NCBI RefSeq assembly: GCF_934668725.1
Contig: NZ_CAKUOF010000028.1
Coordinates: forward strand, 1-21,182
Origin: an uncultured Dysgonomonas sp.
GTDB lineage: Bacteria; Bacteroidota; Bacteroidia; Bacteroidales; Dysgonomonadaceae
DNA: 21,182 bases
Reading direction: 5' to 3'
The notes below the pieces were generated by a model that saw nothing but the letters and a program-made list of their open reading frames with translations, did not search any database and was not told the origin of the DNA. The translations under genes were made by a program, and so were the position numbers. Positions 1 through 7,752 of this stretch are shown piece after piece. How positions within the stretch are numbered: the first letter of the stretch is position 1; every line of letters begins with the position of its first letter.

Positions 1-1052
1 CCTTGCAATTCGGTCAGGTAACTGTATTTGAATTCTTGGGTAGGTTCTATCATTGTACCTTCGCCAAAATCGTTCCATGTGATGAGTTGAAGATAATCGA
101 CCTTTTTATCTTTTGCCATTGCTAACAGATTTTTGAATGTTGCTCCATTCGCATAATCTATATCAGCCAGTACGCTTTCGCCCCAACCTCCTTCTTTGTA
201 GAAATCATTAAATCCGGGATATGCTCCACCCATCAATACATCTTTTCCGGCATATTTAGTTTCCATAGGAGTTGCATCTACCCAAATATATTCGCCTTCT
301 GCATTTTTGATATCACCTTCGTTAGCTGTACCTGCCGAGTGTGCATATAAGGTCAGAAAAGTAGGTTTTGTTTTTAATACCGAAAATATCGAACTCCAAT
401 CGGCAGGCTTTTTTATTTCCTGAGGTCCGAATACCATCAATAAGGGTTTGTTATTGATCTTGATATAATTCTCTTTACTGAAAAAAGTACTCTCAAGATA
501 TTTCATATCGGCTTTGGCTTGAGTTATTTTCTCGGCATCCTGTAATCCCTCTTTAAGAGACTGATCTTCGTATACGATCGCAAAATTTAACCCGACTTTA
601 TCAAGTACTTTTACAATAGCTTCGGTATTGTTTTTTATAGACGGATAATCATATAAATTGCGAGTGCCGTTCCAATCGATCAATATACCGTCTACTCCCG
701 AATATTTCATCAATAGAAGATGATATTCAATTACATTTTCGTCTCCCGAAGCATAAGGTCCGATAAGCGGATAATAGTGCGATGCTATCTCACGTTTGCC
801 GTTAGCATCCGTGTTATCGGGATTTTTATTTGCCATAGTCCAATGTTGTCCCCATGTACCATTATTGGAAGCTTCGCTTTCAAACCAAGGCATATAATGT
901 ACATACAGTTTCATCGGATTGGTCTTGGTTACGCTGACAGGACTAAATTCCTCTACCGGTTTTTCCTTTATGATAGGTAAATCATCCCTTCCGCAATTGC
1001 TGAATATAAATAGCGGGATGAGGCAAAGTGTTATAAATGGTGTTTTTTTCAT
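1..1052 (-). CDS. GH99/GH71-like glycoside hydrolase lipoprotein (3' end outside window)
   Basis: Reading the minus strand from the ATG at 1052-1050 gives an open frame of 350 complete codons that runs off the left edge with no stop. It opens with a lipoprotein signal (MKKTPF..., Cys20 in SNC), so it is probably outer-membrane anchored. From about residue 47 it follows the GH99 pattern: VHYMPWFE, then GQHWTM, then REIASHYYPLIGPY, LLLMKYSGVDGILIDW, and near the end ITWNDFGEGTMIEPT. GH99 enzymes are endo-acting alpha-mannosidases/mannanases using a 1,2-anhydro-sugar mechanism. Characterised members have two Glu in an E-x-x-E pattern; here the pair is Asp328 and Glu331, closer to the NDxGE pattern of GH71 alpha-1,3-glucanases. 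It is the last visible gene of the SusC/SusD operon, 60 bases after SusD, and probably trims alpha-mannan at the surface. Family assignment is good; exact activity is uncertain. Confidence 0.85.
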   Translation of the reverse strand, partial: MKKTPFITLCLIPLFIFSNCGRDDLPIIKEKPVEEFSPVSVTKTNPMKLYVHYMPWFESEASNNGTWGQHWTMANKNPDNTDANGKREIASHYYPLIGPYASGDENVIEYHLLLMKYSGVDGILIDWNGTRNLYDYPSIKNNTEAIVKVLDKVGLNFAIVYEDQSLKEGLQDAEKITQAKADMKYLESTFFSKENYIKINNKPLLMVFGPQEIKKPADWSSIFSVLKTKPTFLTLYAHSAGTANEGDIKNAEGEYIWVDATPMETKYAGKDVLMGGAYPGFNDFYKEGGWGESVLADIDYANGATFKNLLAMAKDKKVDYLQLITWNDFGEGTMIEPTQEFKYSYLTELQ

Positions 1053-1074
1053 ATTCTCTATTATCTGAGTGAAA

Positions 1075-1105
1075 GTAGAGGCGCAGCAATTCACTACGCC
1101 TTTAC
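1075..1105 (-). other. Intercistronic hairpin after the SusD gene
   Basis: Arms 1075-1083 and 1097-1105 pair in 8 of 9 positions (GC-rich core GGCG/CGCC) around a 13-base loop. It starts 7 bases after the SusD stop codon and no T-tract follows on the minus strand, so it looks like an mRNA-stabilising or attenuating hairpin, not a full terminator. Confidence 0.4.
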
Positions 1106-1112
1106 CCATTGT

Positions 1113-2627
1113 TTAATTATAATCAGGATTTTGTTTCAGATTAGGATTCAAATCCAATACAGTTTGAGGAATTGGATATACGCCTCTGTATCGAGGAGTT
1201 GCCCCTTTTTCCCACCAAGGTTGGAAGAATGTTCCGAAACGGATATTGGTTGTACGTCGAAGACCTTCGAAGACAAACTCATGTTTCCATTCAGTATCCA
1301 GACTTTCAAGAGTAAGAGTCGTAAGGCTTGGAAGCCCTGCCCGGTTACGTATTTCATTTACATAGATGAGAGCATTGGCTGTAAATCCTAATCGGAAGTT
1401 TGCTTCAGCTTTCATCATCAGTATTTCCGCATAACGGATCAATACCCAGTCATTGTCACGCTCCCACTGATCGTCGGCTTGTACCTGATATTTAAAGAGG
1501 CGCGCTCCTTCATTCTGTAGAGCATTGGTATATTTGGTGAATTCTTCGGTATAAATCAGAGGATTACCGTTGTCCATCATAATAGTAGCTCCCGTCGCAA
1601 GGTTCTTTTGTTCGCCTATCAGCAGAGAACCACGTCTTACATCATTCTCGTCAAATGACGAGTATAAACCCGGCTGAGCGCTTATACCGTTACCGCACCA
1701 AGGATATGTTCCCGTTGTAGAGAATGCAAACCGTTGATTGTAATGGAAAGTCATTGAAGCCAGATAATTACCTACTGTCCCCACTTTATGATCGTAAGGA
1801 ATAGCGAAAATAATCTCACGTGATGTTTCGTTCTTTGTTTTGAAATTTGCGAAATAGTCTGATTCAAGAATATAGCCTGTCACCTTTTCGCTTGCATTGA
1901 TACAATCCTGCCAGCGTGGTGTACCTGTATATACTTCCGCATTAAGATACAGGCGTGCTAAAAGGCTGTTGGCTACATTCTGAGTGAAAGCACCGTAACG
2001 GATAGCCGAAGGCAGTTTATCCAGAATATCTTTCAATTCATCTTCTACAAATTTGAATACATCGGCACGTGGTGATTTAGCAGGTAATTCCGATTCCTCG
2101 AAGCTGGTTACAATAGGCACACTACCAAACTGATCTAATAATTGATAGTAATAATAAGCACGTATGCCTCTCAGTTCGGCTTTTACAATAGCCTTATCAT
2201 CGTCCGTCAGGTTCGATTTATCTACCTGATAAATAATCGAGTTCACGTTGGCTATACCTTGATAACAGTATTTCCAGGCGCTAAGTATCATTATGTTACT
2301 TGCATTCCAAGTATGATACTGTATTTGCTGATAGCGTCCGCCATCATACCAGTCAGTTCCACGGGTGGGGATAGTTGCTTCGTCCGAAGCACATTCTGAC
2401 AAGAAAAATACGTATTCGCAAGTCGGATAACAGATAGTCCCCCCTTTGTCAGAGTCATTGAACCCTCTCAATGTGGCATAAGCTCCACCTACAATAGTCT
2501 GTACTTCGGCTGCCGTTTTGCCGTAATCATCAGTTGTAACTTTGTCGTACAGCTTTTCATCAAGATCGGTACACGATGTAGAGAAAAAGGCTGTCAATAC
2601 TAATATGGATAATATTTTTGTTTTCAT
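1113..2627 (-). CDS. susD-like: SusD/RagB-family surface glycan-binding lipoprotein
   Basis: The 504-residue product starts with a lipoprotein signal ending in STSC (Cys19). The sequence after it (TDLDEKLYDKVTTDDY) is the usual SusD N terminus. An N-terminal TPR-type helical region includes IRGIRAYYYYQLLDQFGSVPIVT-like features at about residues 152-175 (ELRGIRAYYYYQLLDQFG), and the C-terminal part shows the family signatures VLIRYAEILMMKAEA (about 396-410) and YPIPQTVLDLNPNLKQNPDY at the end. SusD proteins cap the SusC barrel on the cell surface and deliver oligosaccharides to it. The gene lies 35 bases downstream of SusC in the same operon, so the two form the transporter. Length is normal for the family. 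The ligand cannot be read from sequence; the neighbouring enzymes suggest alpha-mannan oligosaccharides. Confidence 0.96.
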   Translation of the reverse strand: MKTKILSILVLTAFFSTSCTDLDEKLYDKVTTDDYGKTAAEVQTIVGGAYATLRGFNDSDKGGTICYPTCEYVFFLSECASDEATIPTRGTDWYDGGRYQQIQYHTWNASNIMILSAWKYCYQGIANVNSIIYQVDKSNLTDDDKAIVKAELRGIRAYYYYQLLDQFGSVPIVTSFEESELPAKSPRADVFKFVEDELKDILDKLPSAIRYGAFTQNVANSLLARLYLNAEVYTGTPRWQDCINASEKVTGYILESDYFANFKTKNETSREIIFAIPYDHKVGTVGNYLASMTFHYNQRFAFSTTGTYPWCGNGISAQPGLYSSFDENDVRRGSLLIGEQKNLATGATIMMDNGNPLIYTEEFTKYTNALQNEGARLFKYQVQADDQWERDNDWVLIRYAEILMMKAEANFRLGFTANALIYVNEIRNRAGLPSLTTLTLESLDTEWKHEFVFEGLRRTTNIRFGTFFQPWWEKGATPRYRGVYPIPQTVLDLNPNLKQNPDYN

Positions 2628-2650
2628 GATTTATCTTTTTCAAAAGTTAG

Positions 2651-2663
2651 AGGTCTCAGACCT
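2651..2663 (-). other. Small perfect hairpin at the SusC stop / SusC-SusD junction
   Basis: The 13-bp palindrome AGGTCT-C-AGACCT (plus strand) abuts the SusC stop codon; on the mRNA it would form a 5-bp stem with a 3-base loop. No T-tract is adjacent. It may influence relative SusC and SusD expression, but it is short. Confidence 0.3.
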
Positions 2664-5599
2664 TAAAAAGCTACGTTTAAACCAAAAGAGAAAGTGCGTG
2701 GGCGAGGGTAGAAGTTGAAACGGTCGATACCAGGAGATCCTAATCCGCTTGTGTTCACTTCGGGATCTACACCACTATAACCTGTTATTGCAAACAGGTT
2801 TTCGCCTGTTGCATACACTCTAACTTTATTAAGTCCCAGTTTCTTGAAATATTTTATAGTATAACCCACAGTCAGTGTTTGCAAACGGAGGAAAGAACCG
2901 TCTTCAACCCAATAATCGGAAAATACAGGATCGGATTTAATACCACTGGTTAAAAATTTATCAGGTACATTCTGAGCCGGTAAACGGGTAGGGTCATACA
3001 TACTCATGTAAGTTGCATTAAGTACTTTCTGACCGAACATCCCATAAGTGGCAACACTCATATCGAAATCTTTATAAGTTGCACTCATCGCAAAACCAAG
3101 ATTTACTTTTGGTTGGGCACTTCCCAGATATTCATCTATAGGTTTTCCGTCGGCATCTGTATTCAGAACATATTTTCCTTCCTCATCCAATCCAAGACAT
3201 CTCGGACCATAGAAAGCACCTGCGGGAAGCCCTTCTTTTATTATTTGCGAGTATACTCCCGACAAACCTCTAAGTCCGTGTAGTGAACCTGACTTCAACC
3301 CTGACTCTTGAAAGACATCATTAGATAATTTATCAATGTTTTGTTTATTATACGATATATTGAAGTTAGCATCCCAATTGAAATCTTTGCTACTGATGAT
3401 ATTACCGTTCAACGAAAGCTCAACTCCCTTGTTCGAAAGAGTTCCTACGTTTGCCAGCATAGTACCTACTAAATTAGGTGGCTGAGGTACAGGGTATGTC
3501 CATAGAAGGTCATTGGTTTGTTTGTAATATAGTTCAACTGTAGCATTCAGCCTTTTGAATAAGCCAAGATCGATACCAATATTGTATTGAGTGGTAGATT
3601 CCCATTTCAGATTAGGGTTTACATTCTGAACAGGAGCATATGATTTTTTCCATGTTCCGGTAATCGGGTCATAATATGAAGCTCCGTCAGCACCTAAAAG
3701 AGATAGCGATTTGTATTCGCCGATACCGTCCTGATTACCTGTCACGCCATATCCTAGGCGTAGTTTAAAGTTATCGAGCCAGCCTGTTGCCCCTTGCATA
3801 AATGCTTCATCCGATATTCTCCAGGCCAATGACATGGATGGGAATAGTCCCCATTTATGGTTCTTACCGAAACGTGACGATCCGTCGTTACGCAAAGTAG
3901 CGGTTGCCATGTATCTGCCCATATAGTTATAATTGGCACGTCCGTAAAACGATACTAAGCTCGATTCGCCTTTGTAAGAATATACGTCTCCTGCACGATA
4001 GTCTCCTCCGGCTGCCAGATTATTGTAAAGAAACTCATCTGTATCAAAACCTCTTCGGGTAGCCCCGAATCCTTCGTACATATTATTCAGGTATGAATAC
4101 CCTGCCAGAAAATTCAGGTCGTGATTAGTATTGATATGGGTATCGTAATTCACAAAAGTTTCCAGTTGCATGGTTCTATAGTCAGATAGAGTTCTTTCTC
4201 CACGACCTTTTTCAGCCTGACCTTCCATCATTGCATAAGTAGGCAGGTAAAATCGGCGTTGAGCCGAATTGTATTCATAAGATCCGTTAGCAGTCGCTTT
4301 TAATCCTTTCATCAATTCAATCTCGATTTTTCCGTATCCCAGAAAGCGGTAACGTGAATCATCAGCAAAACGATTGTTATTTAATTCAACAGGATTTTCG
4401 GTATTCGTTCCGCCGATAGAAGTATAGTTTCCGTTTTGATCTTTTACGGGAACAGTCGGATTCAGGTTGGCGGCACGTTCGAAAATACGTGTGTCGATAG
4501 GATTCCATTTATCAACACTACCTGTCATACCCATTTCGAGTTTAAGGTGCTTGTCGAAACCATATTGATGGGCTGCAAGGCTTCCTGATAAACGTTCGAG
4601 ACCGCTGTTGTCGATTACGCCCTCACTATCGAGGTATAGCATGGAGGCACTGAATCCGCTATTTTTATTTATATTGGTAAAGAACAGGTTATGCGACTGG
4701 GAAATAGCTGTGCGCTGAAGTTCTTTTTGCCAATCGGTATTAGCGCCATAATCTATTGCACTCGTTACGTTGTTATCTCTTACATATCCTCTCCATTGGT
4801 TTGCCGACAGAAGATCCATGTTTTTGGCAACATTTCCGACAGCCACAAAGCCGTTGTATTCGATACTGTGCTTTTCTACTCCGCTTGCAGCACGTGAGGT
4901 TGTTACAATAATAACGCCATTGGCTCCGCGTGAACCGTATATGGCTGCTGCCGAAGCATCTTTAAGCACATCTATAGATAAGATTTCGGAAGGCTGAACA
5001 GTATTCATATCCACTCCGGGTATACCATCTATAACAACCAGAGGAGCATTGCCTGCCGAAAGCGATGTCCCCCCCCTTAATCTCATAGTAGCACCTACGG
5101 CTGGGTCACCCGAGCCTTGAGACACCGATAGTCCGGCAACTTTGCCTTGTAACAGTTGTTCGGCTGAGGTAATCACCCCTTGTCTGAGATCATTTTGACT
5201 AACAGAAGCGATGGCTCCCGTTAAGTCCGATTTTCGCATGGTTCCGTACCCGATGCTTACTACTACTGCTTCCTGTAGGGCAACAGCATCTTCGGCCAAT
5301 ACTATGGTCATATTTTTTTGAGCAGGTAATTTTTGGTTGGTAAATCCGATGTATGATACATCCAGTGTACTACCTGCAGGACACGATAGAGTAAAGTGTC
5401 CGTCCAGATCGCTCACTGTACCGAGCGAAGTGCCTGCTACCTTAATGCTTACACCTGTCAACGGTTCTTTATTGGTATCGGTAACTGTTCCTGTAACTGA
5501 AATGTCTTGTGCAAATGCTTTCTGTGACATTATAAATAGTGCTAGCAGGAATAGAAATGGGCTGAAGTGAAGTTTATATTTTTTATAATAAAGTTTCAT
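2663..5599 (-). CDS. susC-like: SusC/RagA-family TonB-linked outer-membrane transporter
   Basis: The product has 978 residues: signal peptide 1-30 (cut after AFA), a carboxypeptidase-regulatory-like domain at about 33-105 (VTGTVTDTNKEPLTGVSIKV, YIGF), the TonB-interaction/Ton-box region near 111-130 (EAVVVSIGYGTMRKSDLTGA), a plug domain to about 240 (LRGGTSLSAGNAPLVVIDG, VLKDASAAAIYGSRGANGVI), and a long beta barrel ending in the aromatic RTFSFGLNVAF. It imports oligosaccharides across the outer membrane using TonB/proton-motive energy, with SusD as lid. There is no N-terminal STN domain, so it is not expected to signal through a FecR/ECF pair; the SusR-like gene at 7751-9361 is the likely controller. 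The start at 5599 gives a complete signal peptide. A run of eight G (plus-strand C at 5069-5076) lies in the codons for Arg-Gly-Gly of the plug. Confidence 0.97.
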   Translation of the reverse strand: MKLYYKKYKLHFSPFLFLLALFIMSQKAFAQDISVTGTVTDTNKEPLTGVSIKVAGTSLGTVSDLDGHFTLSCPAGSTLDVSYIGFTNQKLPAQKNMTIVLAEDAVALQEAVVVSIGYGTMRKSDLTGAIASVSQNDLRQGVITSAEQLLQGKVAGLSVSQGSGDPAVGATMRLRGGTSLSAGNAPLVVIDGIPGVDMNTVQPSEILSIDVLKDASAAAIYGSRGANGVIIVTTSRAASGVEKHSIEYNGFVAVGNVAKNMDLLSANQWRGYVRDNNVTSAIDYGANTDWQKELQRTAISQSHNLFFTNINKNSGFSASMLYLDSEGVIDNSGLERLSGSLAAHQYGFDKHLKLEMGMTGSVDKWNPIDTRIFERAANLNPTVPVKDQNGNYTSIGGTNTENPVELNNNRFADDSRYRFLGYGKIEIELMKGLKATANGSYEYNSAQRRFYLPTYAMMEGQAEKGRGERTLSDYRTMQLETFVNYDTHINTNHDLNFLAGYSYLNNMYEGFGATRRGFDTDEFLYNNLAAGGDYRAGDVYSYKGESSLVSFYGRANYNYMGRYMATATLRNDGSSRFGKNHKWGLFPSMSLAWRISDEAFMQGATGWLDNFKLRLGYGVTGNQDGIGEYKSLSLLGADGASYYDPITGTWKKSYAPVQNVNPNLKWESTTQYNIGIDLGLFKRLNATVELYYKQTNDLLWTYPVPQPPNLVGTMLANVGTLSNKGVELSLNGNIISSKDFNWDANFNISYNKQNIDKLSNDVFQESGLKSGSLHGLRGLSGVYSQIIKEGLPAGAFYGPRCLGLDEEGKYVLNTDADGKPIDEYLGSAQPKVNLGFAMSATYKDFDMSVATYGMFGQKVLNATYMSMYDPTRLPAQNVPDKFLTSGIKSDPVFSDYWVEDGSFLRLQTLTVGYTIKYFKKLGLNKVRVYATGENLFAITGYSGVDPEVNTSGLGSPGIDRFNFYPRPRTFSFGLNVAF
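5069..5076. repeat. Homopolymer run of eight C/G inside the SusC gene
   Basis: Eight consecutive C on the plus strand encode part of Leu-Arg-Gly-Gly of the SusC plug domain. In this AT-rich sequence the run stands out and is long enough to be slippage-prone. The reading frame is intact here. Confidence 0.9.
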
Positions 5600-5721
5600 G
5601 ATATTCGGTTTTTATGAGGTTACATACCTTTTCGATATTTTGCAGTAACATAATTAAGCTTGGTAAAATGTTGATTATCGTATTTCATGATTACAACTAA
5701 CTATTGTTATTATACCTGCCA

Positions 5722-6855
5722 TTAGTTGAGGTCTGATAATGGAACAAGCGGAATATCTGTTTTAATGATTTCGGCTCCATTCTTATCTTTTACAAGCAGG
5801 TTGATTTTATCAATAGAAGGTTCGGTGCTTAATGATTGAAAAAGATTTATATAAGCTCTCATCTCGTCTTTGTTTCCTGTAAATTCGCCTGTTATAGTTT
5901 TAGTCCCGGCTGTTATGGTATAAATCAGTCCTTGACTATTTTTTTCGTTGTTTTTTCTGATGAGGGTAAGAATGTCGAATTGAGAGAATTTCTGAGGAAA
6001 GAACGAAAATATAGGATCAAGTGGAATAGGTACTCCCGGAGCTAATATTACAAAGTTTTTACCGCCTTCGTTTGTTCCTACTTTTGCCCAATCTTTAGTC
6101 GGGAATAAGAATTCGATATTCTCCATTACAAAATCTTCACCTACCCCATAGTATTCACGTGGGATAAAGTCAATCTTATAGATATTATTACCGATAGGTG
6201 TAAGTTTAGTCTTTTTTACAAGATCGGGGTTTCCCATATTGGCTTCAACAATGGCTCCTGCAGCAAAGTTATTGAGACCACTGTGGAAGAATATCTCCTC
6301 ACCTGCCAGTCCGCTTTGAGTTCCGCCAACCCATAGTTTTTCGGCATTTACGAGTATTGATAATGGTTCATCCAGATAAAATTTTTGAGGAAAAATTTGT
6401 ACAGCTTCGCCCGATTCCTTGAATGTTTTTATGTCGCCCACCGACCAGGGAGCTTGGATAACATCACTTTGTTTTTCGTTGCCTTTGCCTTTCAACCGCA
6501 TCCAAAAACCGGCAGAGGCTTCGATATCGGCAACCGTTTTATTGAAATATTTAGTAGGGATAAGCGTTTTTTTCCAAGTCATACCGCTTACATATTCGAG
6601 TTTGGCAAAATCCGATGAGTTATCAAAATTTCCGGCATCGGGTTCGGAGGGTGACCATGCCCAGAGGTATAAGTCCTGCTTTTCGGTGAATCCGGTTCCT
6701 GTCATATCAAAATACCAGGTTACCTCCTGATTCAAGGCATATATTACGGGATATGTCCATACTTTTGCAGGAGTTCCCACATCTTCTGTTGCGAAGCCGT
6801 TTCGGGGAATGAGTATAGCTACAAAAGCCAATAATGTTATGGTTATGTATTTCAT
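5722..6855 (-). CDS. Secreted tandem beta-sandwich protein in SusE/F position (possibly DUF4961-like)
   Basis: The 377-residue product has a signal peptide of about 22 residues (cut after GFA) but no lipobox and no cysteine at all, unlike usual SusE/F surface lipoproteins. It appears built of repeated beta-sandwich units. Two segments beginning FPQKF at about 155 and 286 mark domain starts. Residues 62-135 (LYLWAWSP ... LIPTKYF ... FWMRL) and 187-270 (IFFHSG ... FIPREYYG ... IEFLF) follow the same strand plan, suggesting duplication. This layout resembles Ig/CBM-like glycan-binding proteins of SusC/SusD operons. It lies 64 bases after the small lipoprotein gene and 122 bases before SusC, all on one strand. 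The likely role is polysaccharide binding outside the cell. The DUF4961 name is from memory of typical PUL neighbours and is tentative. Confidence 0.75.
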   Translation of the reverse strand: MKYITITLLAFVAILIPRNGFATEDVGTPAKVWTYPVIYALNQEVTWYFDMTGTGFTEKQDLYLWAWSPSEPDAGNFDNSSDFAKLEYVSGMTWKKTLIPTKYFNKTVADIEASAGFWMRLKGKGNEKQSDVIQAPWSVGDIKTFKESGEAVQIFPQKFYLDEPLSILVNAEKLWVGGTQSGLAGEEIFFHSGLNNFAAGAIVEANMGNPDLVKKTKLTPIGNNIYKIDFIPREYYGVGEDFVMENIEFLFPTKDWAKVGTNEGGKNFVILAPGVPIPLDPIFSFFPQKFSQFDILTLIRKNNEKNSQGLIYTITAGTKTITGEFTGNKDEMRAYINLFQSLSTEPSIDKINLLVKDKNGAEIIKTDIPLVPLSDLN

Positions 6856-6919
6856 GGTTTTCTTGATTAATAAATGAATTAATTGGAAGTTTTTAATAAT
6901 ACAACCCTAAGCCCATGAG

Positions 6920-7450
6920 TTATTGTAGGGCAGGTGACAACGTATATACATAAGAGACAAAAGTTACCCCCTTAGCTTTACGCGAAAATTTAAGTTCCAA
7001 AACCTTATTGGTACCGGGTATGGCTGTTATGCTTAACCGTGCAACCTGAGTTGTTTTGGCAGCATCCGAATATAGATTTATAATACTGGCCGATCCGTTG
7101 GTATTTTGAAAAGGATATTCCAAAGACCAGTATCCTTCGGTAGGGAAAAATTTGGGAGCAGTACCTCCGATCAGATAGTTTGTCGGTTCGTTATTGGTAT
7201 CAACATTCAGATTAATGGTAAAGGTCGAAAATCCAAACTGATCCGTTAAGGTCATTTCGGGAGGAGTCTGAGCATTGGCTTTAGCTACCTCATCAATTTG
7301 TTTGAGAGAGGTTACAGCCCAATTGCCGTTGATTTTTTCATAAATTGTAATAGGAGCTACAAATGAGCCATCGTCGGTATCGTTGCACGACACAAAGGGA
7401 AGCACGGCAACCATTAGAAAAAAGACATAGATGCACTTTAATGTTCTCAT
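6920..7450 (-). CDS. Small PUL lipoprotein, DUF5004/lipocalin-like
   Basis: The 176-residue product has a lipoprotein signal peptide ending in FVSC (Cys22) followed by an Asp-rich linker (NDTDDGS), the usual outer-membrane export context. The mature part opens with IYEKINGNWAVTSLKQIDE, a lipocalin-like 'x-G-x-W' start as found in DUF5004 proteins of Bacteroidales, followed by alternating strands (FSTFTINLNV, YWSLEYPFQN, ASIINLYSD, VLELKFSRKA, VSYVYTLSPAL). It is the first gene after the operon promoter at 7532-7539 and is followed by the tandem beta-sandwich gene, SusC and SusD. A glycan-binding or assembly role at the surface is likely by context; no catalytic residues are evident. Confidence 0.75.
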   Translation of the reverse strand: MRTLKCIYVFFLMVAVLPFVSCNDTDDGSFVAPITIYEKINGNWAVTSLKQIDEVAKANAQTPPEMTLTDQFGFSTFTINLNVDTNNEPTNYLIGGTAPKFFPTEGYWSLEYPFQNTNGSASIINLYSDAAKTTQVARLSITAIPGTNKVLELKFSRKAKGVTFVSYVYTLSPALQ

Positions 7451-7531
7451 GGAGTTAAAGTTTTTTATTAATAGATTCTAAGAATATGGTTAACAAGGCA
7501 CATGCCCTTCAATGAGAGGTATGTCCTGATG

Positions 7532-7539
7532 CAAATGTA
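7532..7539 (-). promoter_or_regulatory. Bacteroidota-type -7 box for the SusC/SusD operon
   Basis: The minus strand reads TACATTTG, a perfect match to the Bacteroidota -7 consensus TAnnTTTG. Transcription would start near 7526, giving a leader of about 75 bases before the ATG at 7450. A TTTG at 7553-7556 lies only 13 bases upstream, closer than the usual ~19-20 for a -33 box, so the promoter may need activation. Confidence 0.6.
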
Positions 7540-7551
7540 ATTTCTATTACA
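7536..7551. promoter_or_regulatory. Palindrome overlapping the PUL promoter, candidate operator
   Basis: TGTAAT (7536-7541) and ATTACA (7546-7551) form a perfect 6-bp inverted repeat with a 4-base spacer. It overlaps the -7 box and lies between it and the upstream TTTG, a position where a bound protein would affect initiation. Confidence 0.4.
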
Positions 7552-7725
7552 ACAAAGTGTCCTGAACTAATCGAATATATAAGCGTTTTTGTAAAGTTTG
7601 AGTATCCTTTTTGTTGATTGTTAGATGTTTGTATGTTTTGTGAGTGCGTAAAAATATAACCGAAATATCAGATAAGAATAGTTGTTTTTAGCTTTTCTTA
7701 TGGTATTCGGCGTTGTGTAAATGTT

Positions 7726-7752
7726 AAAAAAGGAGGCTTGAAGTTACTCCTT
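7726..7752 (-). terminator. Terminator of the SusR-like gene
   Basis: On the minus strand, AAGGAG begins within the stop codon TAA and pairs with CTCCTT after an 11-base loop; six T follow (plus-strand A at 7726-7731). The stem is short, so termination may be partial, but placement right at the gene end supports it. Confidence 0.55.

Larger units (their letters stand above)
7451..7750 (-). promoter_or_regulatory. Intergenic region: PUL operon promoter region
   Basis: This 300-base stretch separates the SusR-like gene from the PUL operon. It contains a minus-strand -7 box and overlapping palindrome (entries below) and, at its right end, the terminator of the SusR-like gene. Upstream of the box the minus strand is CA-rich with repeated ACAAA words (about 7590-7640). 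No further gene is visible. Confidence 0.6.

Noticed and set aside
720..980. Plus-strand open frame opposite the GH99-like gene
   Set aside because: No signal or domain; the minus strand has a continuous family-matching protein over the same bases.
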